This document shows, piece by piece, positions 8,679-17,953 of a DNA stretch of 64,000 bases (positions are counted from its first letter, which is position 1; each line of letters begins with the position of its first letter). The DNA comes from Rhodovulum tesquicola (GTDB lineage: Bacteria; Pseudomonadota; Alphaproteobacteria; Rhodobacterales; Rhodobacteraceae): NCBI RefSeq assembly GCF_024128855.1, contig NZ_JAMYDV010000016.1, forward strand, positions 1-64,000. Direction: 5' to 3'. The translations under genes and the position numbers were made by a program. Under the pieces are notes generated by a model. It did no database searches, had not been told where the DNA came from, and was given only the letters and a program-made list of their open reading frames with translations.

Positions 8679-9320
8679 TCAGCCGCGGAAGAGCCCCCCC
8701 GCGAACACGGCCTTCCAGCGATGGGGGGCGCTGGAATCCTGCATCCTGAGAAAGGTGTAGGGGGTCTGCGACCAGGGCAGCATCCGGTTGGTCAGGTTGT
8801 CGAGCACATAATCGCCGTCATCCTTGCGCAGGATCAGGACGGCGTGGTTGTTGCGCTGGCGGTCCAGCACCTCGGCCAGCAGGAGCCGGTCGGGGGCGAT
8901 GCCCATGCGGATCAGCTCGGCCTTTTTCAGCAGCGCGATATCCTCGCAATCGCCGCCGCGCGCGGTGGGCAGGGCCCAGTGTTCCTCGCGCCCGTATTGC
9001 GCCAGGTCCGTGACGGGCCGGACGGAGGCGTTGATCCTGCGGTTGAGCTTGTCCGCCATCCGGATCTGCTCGGCCGTGAGGCGGGCCGAACTGCCCCGGG
9101 CGCAGGCCCAGTCATAGCGTCGGCACAGCCCCTCGGCCCCCTTGGGCGGGTCGGCCTGGGCCTTGCTGCTGAGATGGGCGACCAGCCGCCCCTCTGCGGC
9201 GGCGGCGCCGGGCATCAGCAGCGCCATTGCAACCGCCATCGCCGCGCCGAGCGCCGCGAGCCATGCGGCCGGTCCGGCCGCCGAATGGTCCTGCTGCCCC
9301 ACGGAAATCCCCTGGATCAT
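8679..9320 (-). CDS. Bacterial transglutaminase-like cysteine protease (BTLCP, DUF920)
   Basis: 213 residues with one hydrophobic N-terminal segment (WLAALGAAMAVAMALLMPGA, about 20-39) that is a signal peptide or anchor. The mature domain has the transglutaminase-like triad: Cys125 in ARGGDCEDIALLK, His159 in NNHAVLIL and Asp174 in YVLDNL. In other proteobacteria, BTLCP proteins (LapG-like) cleave periplasmic substrates such as adhesins; no LapD or adhesin gene is adjacent, so the target is unknown. I chose the ATG at 9320, which has AAAGGGA upstream; a GTG at 9347 would add nine residues. It converges on hemF. Confidence 0.83.
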   Translation of the reverse strand: MIQGISVGQQDHSAAGPAAWLAALGAAMAVAMALLMPGAAAAEGRLVAHLSSKAQADPPKGAEGLCRRYDWACARGSSARLTAEQIRMADKLNRRINASVRPVTDLAQYGREEHWALPTARGGDCEDIALLKKAELIRMGIAPDRLLLAEVLDRQRNNHAVLILRKDDGDYVLDNLTNRMLPWSQTPYTFLRMQDSSAPHRWKAVFAGGLFRG

Positions 9321-9733
9321 GCGCCTGTCCCTTTTCCCTTTCGTCACGGCGCGGGGCCGCGGATCCTGTCCGAAGATCGGCCGACCGCATCGGGCGGACG
9401 GAGGGCAGCGCGGGGCGTCTGCGGCACAGACCTGCCCCGCATCCGCATCATCGGGGCGGATGCCTGTTCACGGCGCTGACTGGGACGCCCACGGGTTGAC
9501 CGGCGACCGATCCTTTCAGAACCACCTACCGTTCAACCGTAAAACCAAGGTTTCTTTCGGGAGGAATCGTGACGAAATCCAGTCCGGATCGCGCGGGACG
9601 ATCGGACGGGCAGGTTCCCGCCGATCCCGCGGGGGCGGTCGGCGGGAAAGGGAAAGGGCCGCCGAAGCGGCCCTTTCGGGGTCTTTCCGTCCTGGGACCG
9701 GGTTTGCGCCGGTGTCCCGGGATGCGTTGCGCG
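9321..9733. other. Intergenic region without a supported gene
   Basis: Lies upstream of the transglutaminase-like gene and downstream of the Gly-rich protein gene, both on the minus strand. It should contain the promoter of the former. The only structure I can support is the hairpin at 9652-9678. Open frames on both strands lack homology-like features. Confidence 0.6.
9652..9678 (-). terminator. Rho-independent-like terminator of the Gly-rich protein gene
   Basis: On the minus strand GAAAGGGCCGC-TTCG-GCGGCCCTTTC forms an 11-bp stem with a stable TTCG tetraloop followed by a short pyrimidine run, 56 bases past the stop codon at 9734. Confidence 0.75.
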
Positions 9734-10426
9734 CTAGTTCGGGATGGGCCCGCCATAGCCCGGCCCGCCATAGCCCGGCCCGCCGCCACCCGGCCGACCG
9801 TCGCCGCGGCCCGGCCTGCCATAACCGCCCGGCTTGCCGTAATCGCCGCCCGGCTTGCCGTAACCACCCGGCTTGCCGTAACCGCCGCCCGGCTTGCCCT
9901 TGCCCTTCTTGCCGCCGGGCCTGCCGTTGCAGCACCCGTTCTCGCCCTCGTCATCGTCGCCATTGTCGACTTCCTGCCGGGCGGGTCTGGGCCGGTCGCC
10001 GTCGCTGCCCATCCGCTGGGGCTCGACCGGCGCTGCGATGGTCGCCGTGGCGCCTTCGGTCAGCACCAGGGCGACCTGCGGGCAGGCCGCGCTGAGCGTG
10101 ACCAGCATCTGGTCGAAATAGGTCGCGCCGCCCATCCGCTGAATCGCCGCCTGCGCGCCCGGACCGGACCAGTCGCTGCTGCACAGAACTTCGGGGCATT
10201 GGGCGGTTACATGGCGCATGTTGCGATTGAAATCGTTGCGCGCCGCCAGCGTGCCCAGCAACCCGTCCGTCGCCGGGCCTGCCCAGTTCCAGCCGCACAA
10301 CCCCGACGGCACCGTGACGCCCTGCTGCGCCCTGGCCGGAGCCGACGCCGCAATTGCGCCTGCCACAAGAACGACGGCCGCCGATGCCGTCACCGTGGTC
10401 GCCCGAAGAATCGCCTTGAGTTTCAT
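9734..10426 (-). CDS. Secreted protein with acidic linker and Gly-rich repeat tail
   Basis: 230 residues. A Sec signal peptide (about 1-33, ending APARA-QQ) precedes a roughly 120-residue folded region with cysteines (GLCGWNWAG, CPEVLCSSDW, ACPQVAL), suggesting a periplasmic or extracellular location. An acidic stretch (DNGDDDEGEN) and a CC pair follow, then a low-complexity tail rich in Gly, Lys and Pro with repeated GKPGGYG-type units and ending GYGGPGYGGPIPN. The ATG at 10426 follows GGAGGGA. It has its own terminator at 9652-9678. No family was recognised; a structural or surface role is only a guess. Confidence 0.8.
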   Translation of the reverse strand: MKLKAILRATTVTASAAVVLVAGAIAASAPARAQQGVTVPSGLCGWNWAGPATDGLLGTLAARNDFNRNMRHVTAQCPEVLCSSDWSGPGAQAAIQRMGGATYFDQMLVTLSAACPQVALVLTEGATATIAAPVEPQRMGSDGDRPRPARQEVDNGDDDEGENGCCNGRPGGKKGKGKPGGGYGKPGGYGKPGGDYGKPGGYGRPGRGDGRPGGGGPGYGGPGYGGPIPN

Positions 10427-10633
10427 GACCTTCCCTCCACCGTTCTCGAAATCGAAAACAGGCAGGATCATGGCAAAAATCGGGCAGGACGCATTGACCG
10501 GCGTCATAACTTTATTTCAACAATGCGGCTTTTTCCGGAAACAATTGTGTCGAAAGCTTGAAAGCAATGAAAGATCATTCCCCGGGTTGTGGAATGGGGG
10601 CCGAAAACACCGCAGATTGCGCCGCATGGCGGA

Positions 10634-10665
10634 CATGAAAACGCCCCGGGCCGGAACCCGGGGCG
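10634..10665 (-). terminator. Rho-independent terminator of hemE
   Basis: On the minus strand CGCCCCGGG-TTCCGG-CCCGGGGCG forms a 9-bp GC stem followed directly by TTTTCATG, 24 bases after the hemE stop codon. A classic stem plus T-run. Confidence 0.82.
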
Positions 10666-10688
10666 CCTGGCTTCGCGGGGGGCGTGGC

Positions 10689-11720
10689 CTAGCCCCGCAG
10701 CGCCTCCAGCATGACATGCACGTTTTCGGGATCGGCCTCGGGCGTGATGCCATGGCCGAGGTTGAAGATATGCGGCCCCTTCGCGAAGGCGGCCTTGATC
10801 CGCTTGGTCTCGTCGATCAGGGCCTGGCCGCCGGTCACCATCAGGTTGGGGGCCATGTTGCCCTGCACGCAGCCATCGACCTGCACATGCGCCGCGGCCC
10901 AGTCGGCATCCACCGAATTGTCCAGCGCCACGCAATCCGCGCCGGTCGCCTTGGCGAAGCCGATATAAGCCTCGCCCGCCTCGCGCGGGAAGGCGATGCA
11001 GGGCAGGCCGGGATGGCGCGATTTCAACTCGGCGATGATCCGCTTGGCGGGCTCCAGCGCGTAGCGGGTGAAATCCTCGCCCTTCAGCGAACCGGCCCAG
11101 CTGTCGAAGATCTTGACCACTTCGGCACCGGCCTCGACCTGCTGCGACAGGTATTCGATGGTCGACTCGGTCAGCAGGTCGATCAGCGCCTCGAAGGTGG
11201 CGCGGTCCTCGGCCTTCAGCGCATGGGCCGGGGCCTGGTCGGGCGTGCCGCGGCCCGCGATCATGTAGGTCGCCACGGTCCAGGGCGCGCCCGCGAATCC
11301 GATCAGCGTGGTTTCCCGGGGCAGCTCGCGCGCGAGGATCCGCACGGTTTCATAGACCGGGGCCATGTGGTCGTGGATGTCGTCCTTGCCCTTGAGCGCG
11401 TTCAGCCCCTCGGCACCGGTGATGGTCGACAGCCGCGGGCCTTCGCCGGTTTCGAACCACAGATCCGCCCCCAGCGCCTGGGGCAGCAGCAGGATGTCGG
11501 CGAACAGGATCGCGGCATCGAAACCATAGCGGCGGATCGGTTGCAGCGTCACCTCGGCGGCGAGGTCGGAATTGTAGCACAGCGACAGGAAGTCGCCCGC
11601 CTCGGCCCGGGTGGCCCGGTATTCGGGCAGGTAGCGGCCCGCCTGGCGCATCAGCCAGACCGGCGGCACGTCCTGCGTTTCACCCGCAAGCGACCGAAGT
11701 AGTTTTTTGGTTTCCGCCAT
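10689..11720 (-). CDS. hemE: Uroporphyrinogen decarboxylase
   Basis: Decarboxylates the four acetate side chains of uroporphyrinogen III to give coproporphyrinogen III in the cytoplasm. The 343-residue protein begins with the standard substrate-binding N-terminus [17 protein letters not shown] (about 20-36), followed by [30 protein letters not shown], and [16 protein letters not shown] in the middle. The length matches the family. It is divergent from hemC across a 104-base shared promoter region, giving a hemE/hemC pair, and ends in a strong terminator. hemF lies 2 kb away on the other strand. Confidence 0.95.
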   Translation of the reverse strand: MAETKKLLRSLAGETQDVPPVWLMRQAGRYLPEYRATRAEAGDFLSLCYNSDLAAEVTLQPIRRYGFDAAILFADILLLPQALGADLWFETGEGPRLSTITGAEGLNALKGKDDIHDHMAPVYETVRILARELPRETTLIGFAGAPWTVATYMIAGRGTPDQAPAHALKAEDRATFEALIDLLTESTIEYLSQQVEAGAEVVKIFDSWAGSLKGEDFTRYALEPAKRIIAELKSRHPGLPCIAFPREAGEAYIGFAKATGADCVALDNSVDADWAAAHVQVDGCVQGNMAPNLMVTGGQALIDETKRIKAAFAKGPHIFNLGHGITPEADPENVHVMLEALRG

Positions 11721-11824
11721 CGTCTTCCCCGTTTATTGGTGCGGCCTGTCGTCCCCTGCTTGCGTCAGCATGTCAAGTCGGGCCGAGTTGTCAGGACGAC
11801 GTGACGCGAATAGAGGTTTGGCGC

Positions 11825-12769
11825 ATGGCTATCACACTTCCCTCCCCCGCTTCACCCCTCAAGATCGGCACCCGCGGCTCTCCGCTGGCGCTGGCTCAGG
11901 CCCATGAAACCCGCGCCCTGCTGATGGCCGCCTTCGATCTGCCCGAGGAGGCGTTCGAGATCGTGGTGATCCAGACCATCGCCGACCGGGTGCTGGACCG
12001 CGCCCTCAAGGAGATCGGGGGCAAGGGGCTCTTCACCAAGGAGATCGAGGAGGCCATGATCGAGGGCCGCATCGACATCGCGGTGCATTCGACCAAGGAC
12101 ATGGCCGTGGAACAGCCCGAGGGGCTGGTGCTGGACTGCTTCCTGCCGCGCGAGGATTTCCGCGACGCCTTCATCTCGCATGCGGTCAAGGGGATCGCCG
12201 ATCTGGACCAGGGCGCGGTGGTCGGCACCTCGTCGCTGAGGCGCAAGGCCCAGCTTCTGAACCGGCGGCCCGATCTTCAGGTGGTCGAGTTCCGCGGCAA
12301 CGTCCAGACGCGGCTGAAAAAGCTCGAGGATGGCGTGGCGGTGGCGAGCTTCCTGGCCATGGCCGGCCTGAACCGGCTGGGCATGAGCCATGTGGCGCAA
12401 TCGGCCATCGCGCCCGAGGACATGCTGCCCGCCGTCGCCCAGGGCGCCATCGGGATCGAGCGGCGCAAGGACGACGCGCTCGCCGCCCACATGCTGGAAG
12501 CGCTGCATCACGGGCCGACGGGCGAGCAGATGGCGGCCGAACGCTTCTTCCTGGCTGCGCTGGACGGCTCCTGCGAGACGCCGATTGCCGGGCTGGCCCA
12601 GCATGAGGGCGGCACGATCTGGCTGCGCGGCGAGATCCTGCGCCCCGATGGCAGCGAAAGCATCAAGGGCGAGGCCCGCGCGCCGATCGAGGACGCGTCC
12701 GAAATGGGCTGGAAACTGGGCAAGGACCTGCTGGCCCAGGCGGGCGAGGGCTTCTTCGACTGGAAGTGA
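11825..12769 (+). CDS. hemC: Hydroxymethylbilane synthase (porphobilinogen deaminase)
   Basis: Polymerises four porphobilinogen units to hydroxymethylbilane. The 314 residues show the N-terminal LKIGTRGSPLALAQAHE, the substrate-binding FRGNVQTRLKKL and HSTKDMA, and the dipyrromethane cofactor cysteine in LDGSCETPIAG near residue 249. I chose ATG 11825 with GAGG nine bases upstream; an in-frame GTG at 11801 would add eight residues. It is divergent from hemE. A hairpin at 12841-12858 and a dispersed repeat lie between it and the convergent esterase gene. Confidence 0.95.
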   Translation: MAITLPSPASPLKIGTRGSPLALAQAHETRALLMAAFDLPEEAFEIVVIQTIADRVLDRALKEIGGKGLFTKEIEEAMIEGRIDIAVHSTKDMAVEQPEGLVLDCFLPREDFRDAFISHAVKGIADLDQGAVVGTSSLRRKAQLLNRRPDLQVVEFRGNVQTRLKKLEDGVAVASFLAMAGLNRLGMSHVAQSAIAPEDMLPAVAQGAIGIERRKDDALAAHMLEALHHGPTGEQMAAERFFLAALDGSCETPIAGLAQHEGGTIWLRGEILRPDGSESIKGEARAPIEDASEMGWKLGKDLLAQAGEGFFDWK

Positions 12770-12840
12770 CCCGGCCCGCCCGGCCCGAAGCGTCGGCGTG
12801 ATCCGGTTGCGCGCCTTCGGCGCAAGCCTTTCATCTCGGC

Positions 12841-12858
12841 ACCGGCCTTGCGGCCGGT
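12841..12858 (+). terminator. Hairpin downstream of hemC
   Basis: ACCGGCC-TTGC-GGCCGGT, a 7-bp perfect stem 71 bases after the hemC stop codon. There is no T-run, so it may work only with the adjacent repeat element. Confidence 0.5.
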
Positions 12859-12873
12859 CCCTCGGGCTGTCCC

Positions 12874-12940
12874 CCGTCTTCTTCTGGCCCGAAATATCCC
12901 GGGGGGGCCGCCCGGAACGGGCGGCGGGGGCAGCGCCCCC
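12874..12940 (+). repeat. Dispersed 3'-end repeat, copy 2
   Basis: Plus-strand core TTCTGGCCCGAAATATCCC followed by a G-run, a GCCGCCCGGAACGGGCGGC hairpin, and GGGGGC-AGC-GCCCCC immediately before the stop codon of the esterase gene. It sits between convergent genes like the other copies. The right half differs from the long form seen at 18913 and 58270. Confidence 0.78.
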
Positions 12941-13627
12941 TTACTCGCCCTGCGCCTGCGCCCGCGCGACCAGCTCCAGCACGGCGGGTCCCATCGCCTC
13001 GACGATCCGCGCCACGCCTGCGGCGGAGGGGTGGATGCCGTCGGGCTGCATGTAGTCGCGCATCGCGCCTTCGCGGTCGGGCAGGTCGGTCAGGCCCTTG
13101 AGGAAGCTTTCGACATGCAGCGCGCCGAATTCGGCGGCCAGTTCGGGATACATCGCGTCGAACGCCGCCTTGTAATCGGGGCCGTAATTGCCCGGCGCAT
13201 TCAGGCCGACCAGCAGCACCGCGACGCCCGCGTCCCGCGCGGCCTCGAGGATCGCGCGCAGGTTCGCGCGGGACGCAGCCGGGTCGATGCCGCGCAACAG
13301 GTCGTTGCCGCCCAGCGCCACGATCATCGCGTCGACCTCGGGTGTCAGCGTCCAGCCCACCCGCGACAGCCCGCCCGCCGTGGTATCGCCCGACACGCCC
13401 GCGTTCAGCACCCGCACCTCGGCGCCCTGCGCGCGCAGCCAGCCCTCCAGTTGCGGCACGAAGCCCTCGCCCTGCGCCAGCCCGTAGCCCTGCGTCAGGC
13501 TGTCGCCCAGCGCGGCGATGGTCACCTCGGCCGCGGCCGCCGTTCCCAGGCCCAGCGCCAGCACCGCCGCCAGCGCCTGCTTGAGCGCGCGCGCCCGCGC
13601 CCCATATCCAAGCTCAACCAGACCCAT
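12941..13627 (-). CDS. tesA: GDSL-type arylesterase / lysophospholipase L1-like (TesA)
   Basis: Periplasmic SGNH hydrolase acting on acyl esters or thioesters. A signal peptide (LKQALAAVLALGLGTAAAA, about 16-34) leads to block I ALGDSLTQGYG with the nucleophile Ser43, block III VALGGNDLLRG, and block V DGIHPSAAG with the catalytic Asp/His. The 228-residue length fits TesA. I use ATG 13627; ATG 13642 would add five residues and overlap the start codon of the divergent ABC gene. This esterase next to a YbbA/YbbP exporter is a common bacterial arrangement, also known from E. coli. Confidence 0.9.
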   Translation of the reverse strand: MGLVELGYGARARALKQALAAVLALGLGTAAAAEVTIAALGDSLTQGYGLAQGEGFVPQLEGWLRAQGAEVRVLNAGVSGDTTAGGLSRVGWTLTPEVDAMIVALGGNDLLRGIDPAASRANLRAILEAARDAGVAVLLVGLNAPGNYGPDYKAAFDAMYPELAAEFGALHVESFLKGLTDLPDREGAMRDYMQPDGIHPSAAGVARIVEAMGPAVLELVARAQAQGE

Positions 13628-13640
13628 TCGAAGGCGCCCC

Positions 13641-14336
13641 ATGACCGATCCGATCCTTTCGCTTGCCGATGTCACGCTGACCCTTGCCGGAAATGCCGGG
13701 CCGGTCGAGATCCTGCATGGCATCTCGCTCGATGTCGCGCGGGGCGAGACGCTGGGGCTGGTGGGGCCGTCGGGGTCGGGCAAGTCGTCGCTCCTCATGC
13801 TGATGGGCGGGCTCGAACGCGCCAGTTCGGGCCGGGTGATGGCGCTGGGCCATGACCTGACCGCGATGAACGAGGACGCGCTTGCCCGGTTCCGCCGTGA
13901 GCATATGGGCGTCGTGTTCCAGTCTTTCCACCTGATCCCGACCATGACGGCGCTTGAAAATGTCGCGACCCCGCTGGAACTTGCCGGGCATCGCGACGCC
14001 TTTGACCGGGCTGCCGAGGAATTGCGCACGGTCGGGCTCGGCGCGCGGATCGACCATTATCCCAGCCAGATGTCGGGCGGCGAACAGCAGCGCGTGGCGC
14101 TGGCCCGCGCCGCCGCGCCGCGCCCGCATGTGCTGTTGGCCGACGAGCCCACGGGCAATCTGGACGGGGCGAATGGCGAGGCGATCATGGAGCTTCTGTT
14201 CGGCCTGCGCGACCGGCATGGCGCGACGCTGGTGCTGGTGACGCATGCGCCCGACCTGGCCGCGCGCTGCGACCGGGTGGTGCGGCTGGCCGATGGCCGG
14301 ATCGCCGGGCAGGATGTGCGGAGGGCGGCGGAATGA
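13641..14336 (+). CDS. ABC transporter ATP-binding protein, YbbA/LolD-like
   Basis: Cytoplasmic ATPase of an ABC exporter in the MacB/LolD/YbbA superfamily. In 231 residues it shows Walker A GPSGSGKSS near 45, Q-loop VVFQSFHLIPTMTALENV, signature MSGGEQQRVALARA, Walker B VLLADEPTGNLDG and H-loop LVTHAPDLA. GAAGG lies upstream of ATG 13641. Its stop overlaps the permease start as ATGA, so the two are translated together. It is divergent from the TesA-like esterase, which supports the YbbA assignment, although LolD-type function cannot be formally excluded. Confidence 0.9.
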   Translation: MTDPILSLADVTLTLAGNAGPVEILHGISLDVARGETLGLVGPSGSGKSSLLMLMGGLERASSGRVMALGHDLTAMNEDALARFRREHMGVVFQSFHLIPTMTALENVATPLELAGHRDAFDRAAEELRTVGLGARIDHYPSQMSGGEQQRVALARAAAPRPHVLLADEPTGNLDGANGEAIMELLFGLRDRHGATLVLVTHAPDLAARCDRVVRLADGRIAGQDVRRAAE

Positions 14337-16855
14337 GCCTTGCGGTCGCGGCCCGCATCGCCCGGCGAGAATTGCGCGGCGGGCTGAGGGGATTCTATGT
14401 CCTGATCGCCTGTCTGGCGCTGGGGGTGGCGGCCATCGCCACGGTCGGCTCGATCCGCGAAAGCATCACCGCCGGGCTGAAGCGCGAGGGCGCGCTGCTG
14501 CTGGGCGGCGATGCCGAGATGTCGCTGACCTATCGCCATGCCGAACCGGCCGAACGCGCCTGGATGGAACTGATCGCTGCGCAGGTTTCCGTTGTGGTCG
14601 ATTTCCGCTCGATGGTGGTGGTCGAGCGGAACGGCGAGACCGAGCGCGGCCTGACCCAGGTCAAGGGCGTCGATGCCGCCTATCCGCTTTACGGAGAGGT
14701 CGAGCTTGACCCGCCGATGCCGCTGGATCAGGCGCTTGCGGGCGATGGCGCGGTGATGGAACGCGTGCTGGCCGACCGGATGGGGCTTGTCCCCGGCGAC
14801 CGGTTCCGGCTGGGCAGCGCCGACTACACCCTGCGTGCGATCCTGCTGCGCGAACCCGACGGGGCGGGGGACGGCTTCGGCCTTGGCCCGCGGCTCATCC
14901 TGCGCGAAGCGGCGCTGGAGGGTTCGGGCCTGCTCGCGCCCGGCACGCTTTACGAGACGAAATACCGCCTCGCCCTGCCGCCCGGGGCCGACATGGCCGC
15001 GCTGGAGGCGCGCGCGGTCGAACGCTTCGCGGGCAAGGGGATGCGCTGGCGCGACGCGCGCAACGGCGCGCCGGGGATGACCCGCTTCGTCGACCGGATG
15101 GCGTCCTTCCTGGTGCTGGTGGGGCTGGCGGGGCTGGCGGTGGGCGGGGTCGGCGTCTCGGCGGCGGTGCGCGCCTATCTCGACGGCAAGACCGAGGTGA
15201 TCGCGACGCTCAAGACGCTGGGGGCCGAGGGGCGGACGATCCTGCTGGCCTATCTGATCCAGATCGGCGCGCTGGCGGGCCTGGGCATCGCCATCGGGCT
15301 GGCGCTGGGCGCCTTGCTGCCGCTGGCCGCGGCGCCGCTGATGCAGGCGCAACTGCCGGTGCCGGTGGCGGTCAATGTCCATCCCGCGCCGCTGGCCGAG
15401 GCCGCGCTTTACGGCGTGCTGACCGCGCTCCTGTTCACGCTCTGGCCGCTGGCCCGCACCGAGGAGGTGCGCGCAGCGGCGCTGTTCCGCGATGCCTCGG
15501 GCCGGGTCCGGGCCTGGCCGCGGCCGGTCTATATTGCCGCGACCGTCGCGCTGGCCGCCGCGCTGATCGGGGCGGCGGCGGCGTTCTCGGGCGTGCCGAA
15601 ACTGGCGCTCTGGGCGGCCTTCGGCATCGTCGCGGCGCTGGGCCTGCTGGTGCTGGCGGCCTGGGGGCTGAGGCGACTGGCGCGCAGGCTGGCGCGGGCG
15701 CGCCTCGTGCGCGGGCGCACCGCGCTGCGGCTGGCGCTGGGCGCGGTGGGCGGTCCGGGCAGCGAGACCGTGTCGGTCGTGCTGTCGCTGGGGCTGGGGC
15801 TGTCGATCCTGGCCGCCATCGGGCAGATCGACGCCAATCTGCGCGGCGCGATCCAGCAGGAACTGCCCGAACGCGCACCGGCCTATTTCGTGGTCGACAT
15901 CCAGCCCGATCAGTTGTCGGGCTTTCTCGACCGGCTGAACCGCGATCCGGGCGTCAGCAAGGTGGAAACCGCGCCGATGCTGCGCGGGGTCATCACCGGG
16001 ATCAATGGCCGCCCGGCGACAGAGGTGGCGGGCGATCACTGGGTGATCCGGGGCGATCGCGGCGTGACCTATGCCGACCGCCCGCCCGAGGGCACCGTGG
16101 TCACCGCCGGCGAGTGGTGGCCCGAAGCCTATGACGGCCCCCCGGTGATGAGCTTCGCCCAGGAGGAGGCGGCCGAGATCGGCCTGAAACTCGGCGACTC
16201 GGTGACGGTGAACATCCTCGGCCGCGACATCACGGCGACGATCACCAGCTTTCGCGATGTCGATTTCTCGACCGCCGGGATCGGCTTCGTGGTCACGCTG
16301 AACGATGCCGCGCTCAGCGGCGCGCCGCATACCCATATCGCCACGATCCATGCCGAGCCCGAGGCCGAGGCCGCGATCCTGCGCGACCTGGCCTCGGCCT
16401 ATCCCAACATCACCGCGATCCGGGTGCGCGACGCGCTGGACCGGGTGGCCGAGGTGCTGTCCGCACTGGCCGCCGCTGTCGCCTACGGGGCGTCGGCAAC
16501 GCTGGTGACGGGCGTGATCGTGCTGATCGGCGCGGCGGCGGCGGGCGAACGGGCGCGGATCTTCGAATCGGCCGTGCTCAAGACCGTGGGCGCGGTGCGC
16601 GGCCAGGTGCTGGCCTATTTCGCGCTGCGCTCGGCCATGCTGGGGGCCGCGGCGGGGGCGGTGGCGATCCTGGCCGGCGGGCTGGCGGGCTGGGCGGTGA
16701 TGCGGTTCGTGATGGAGGGCAGCTATGCGTTCGAGCCGGTCTCGGCGCTGGCCATTGTCATCGGCGGGGCCATGGCGACGCTTCTGGCCGGGCTTGCCTT
16801 CGCCTGGCGCCCGCTGGCCGCCCGCCCCGCGCGCGTGCTGCGCGGCCGCGAATAG
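14333..16855 (+). CDS. FtsX-family ABC transporter permease, YbbP-like
   Basis: 840-residue inner-membrane permease with the double-FtsX layout of YbbP. There is one N-terminal helix (FYVLIACLALGVAAIATVG), a large periplasmic domain with DGxFG-like metalloprotein-free sequence, three helices around residues 255-370, more helices near 400-430, a second periplasmic domain (about 500-700) and three final helices. The start overlaps the ATPase stop (ATGA at 14333). The function of YbbA-YbbP systems is poorly known; export or extraction of hydrophobic molecules from the membrane is the usual proposal. Hairpins follow at 16864 and 16889. Confidence 0.9.
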   Translation: MSLAVAARIARRELRGGLRGFYVLIACLALGVAAIATVGSIRESITAGLKREGALLLGGDAEMSLTYRHAEPAERAWMELIAAQVSVVVDFRSMVVVERNGETERGLTQVKGVDAAYPLYGEVELDPPMPLDQALAGDGAVMERVLADRMGLVPGDRFRLGSADYTLRAILLREPDGAGDGFGLGPRLILREAALEGSGLLAPGTLYETKYRLALPPGADMAALEARAVERFAGKGMRWRDARNGAPGMTRFVDRMASFLVLVGLAGLAVGGVGVSAAVRAYLDGKTEVIATLKTLGAEGRTILLAYLIQIGALAGLGIAIGLALGALLPLAAAPLMQAQLPVPVAVNVHPAPLAEAALYGVLTALLFTLWPLARTEEVRAAALFRDASGRVRAWPRPVYIAATVALAAALIGAAAAFSGVPKLALWAAFGIVAALGLLVLAAWGLRRLARRLARARLVRGRTALRLALGAVGGPGSETVSVVLSLGLGLSILAAIGQIDANLRGAIQQELPERAPAYFVVDIQPDQLSGFLDRLNRDPGVSKVETAPMLRGVITGINGRPATEVAGDHWVIRGDRGVTYADRPPEGTVVTAGEWWPEAYDGPPVMSFAQEEAAEIGLKLGDSVTVNILGRDITATITSFRDVDFSTAGIGFVVTLNDAALSGAPHTHIATIHAEPEAEAAILRDLASAYPNITAIRVRDALDRVAEVLSALAAAVAYGASATLVTGVIVLIGAAAAGERARIFESAVLKTVGAVRGQVLAYFALRSAMLGAAAGAVAILAGGLAGWAVMRFVMEGSYAFEPVSALAIVIGGAMATLLAGLAFAWRPLAARPARVLRGRE

Positions 16856-16863
16856 CCGCGGCA

Positions 16864-16910
16864 GGGGGCGCTCCCGCCCCCGGCCCGCGCAGGGCGCGCA
16901 TGCGCCCTGC
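16864..16910 (+). terminator. Double hairpin downstream of the YbbP-like gene
   Basis: GGGGGCG-CTCC-CGCCCCC (16864-16881) and GCAGGGCGC-GCAT-GCGCCCTGC (16889-16910) lie just after the stop codon; the second is followed by TTGT. Probably a terminator separating this operon from panB-panC. Confidence 0.6.
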
Positions 16911-17134
16911 TTGTCCGGCGTTGGGCGTGGCCCGCGCCCGTTCCGGGCGCGGGCAGCACCGTATCCGCGGGGCGCCGACCGCCCGCCCCACCGGGGGCGG
17001 GCTCAGGAGGGGTGCGCCGCAAGGCGCTCCTCCGGATCGGCGTCGGTCGGTGCGTCAAGCCGCGCACGGGGCTGGATTCCGCGCCGCGGCATCGTATAAG
17101 AAGCGCCACCCGCGACGTCCCGAGGGAGGAGAGC

Positions 17135-17953
17135 ATGAGCGCCAGCGCCCCGCAGCGCCGCATCACGCCCGGCGATATCCGCGCCCGCAAGGGCGGCACG
17201 CCGCTGGTCTGCCTGACCGCCTATACCACGCCCATCGCCCGGCTGGTCGATGCAGAATGCGATGTCGTGCTGGTGGGCGACAGCGTCGGCATGGTGCTGC
17301 ACGGTCTGCCCTCGACGCTGGGCGTGACGATGGAGATGATGATCCTGCACGGCCAGGCGGTGGCGCGCGGGCTGGAACGCGCGCTGATGGTGATCGACAT
17401 GCCCTTCGGCAGCTACGAGGAGGGCCCCGACCAGGCCTTTCGCAACGCCGCCCGCCTGATGGCCGGGACCGGCGCCGGGGCGGTCAAGCTGGAGGGCGGC
17501 GAGAGCATGGCCGAAACCATCCGCTTCCTGACCGCGCGCTCGATCCCCGTCATGGCCCATGTCGGGCTGACGCCGCAGGCGATCAACGTCCTGGGCGGCT
17601 ACAAGGTGCAGGGCCGCGGGGCCGATGCCGACCGGGTTCTGGCCGATGCCCGCGCCGTGGCCGCGGCGGGCGCGTTCTCGGTGGTGCTTGAAAAGGTGCC
17701 CGCGACCCTGGCCGACCGGATCACGGCCGATCTGGCGATCCCCACCATCGGGATCGGCGCGTCTTCGGGCTGCGACGGGCAGGTGCTGGTGGTGGATGAC
17801 ATGCTGGGGCTGTTCTCGGAGTTCCGCCCGAAATTCGTCCGCCGCTACGCCGCGCTTGGCGACGGCGCGGCCGCCGCGATTGCCGCCTATGCCGAAGACG
17901 TGCGCGCCCGCCGCTTCCCCGCCCCCGAACATGTCTTCGGAGACGGCGAATGA
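17135..17953 (+). CDS. panB: 3-methyl-2-oxobutanoate hydroxymethyltransferase
   Basis: First committed step of pantothenate synthesis, using 5,10-methylene-tetrahydrofolate to make ketopantoate. The 272 residues contain [17 protein letters not shown], the metal/substrate region [16 protein letters not shown] (about 42-57), and [22 protein letters not shown] with the catalytic Glu just ahead (VLEKVPA). GGGAGGAGAGC precedes the ATG at 17135. Its stop overlaps the panC start (ATGA at 17950), so the pair forms a tight operon. About 280 bases upstream hold only hairpins and the presumed promoter. Confidence 0.96.
   Translation: MSASAPQRRITPGDIRARKGGTPLVCLTAYTTPIARLVDAECDVVLVGDSVGMVLHGLPSTLGVTMEMMILHGQAVARGLERALMVIDMPFGSYEEGPDQAFRNAARLMAGTGAGAVKLEGGESMAETIRFLTARSIPVMAHVGLTPQAINVLGGYKVQGRGADADRVLADARAVAAAGAFSVVLEKVPATLADRITADLAIPTIGIGASSGCDGQVLVVDDMLGLFSEFRPKFVRRYAALGDGAAAAIAAYAEDVRARRFPAPEHVFGDGE

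Noticed and set aside
9569..10561. Plus-strand frame opposite the Gly-rich secreted protein gene
   Set aside because: The repeat-rich sense gene produces open frames opposite it; the sense strand has a signal peptide, ribosome site and terminator.
14057..16351. 764-codon frame antisense to the ABC ATPase and permease genes
   Set aside because: Arg/Gln/His-rich shadow translation with no domain; the sense genes are unmistakable.
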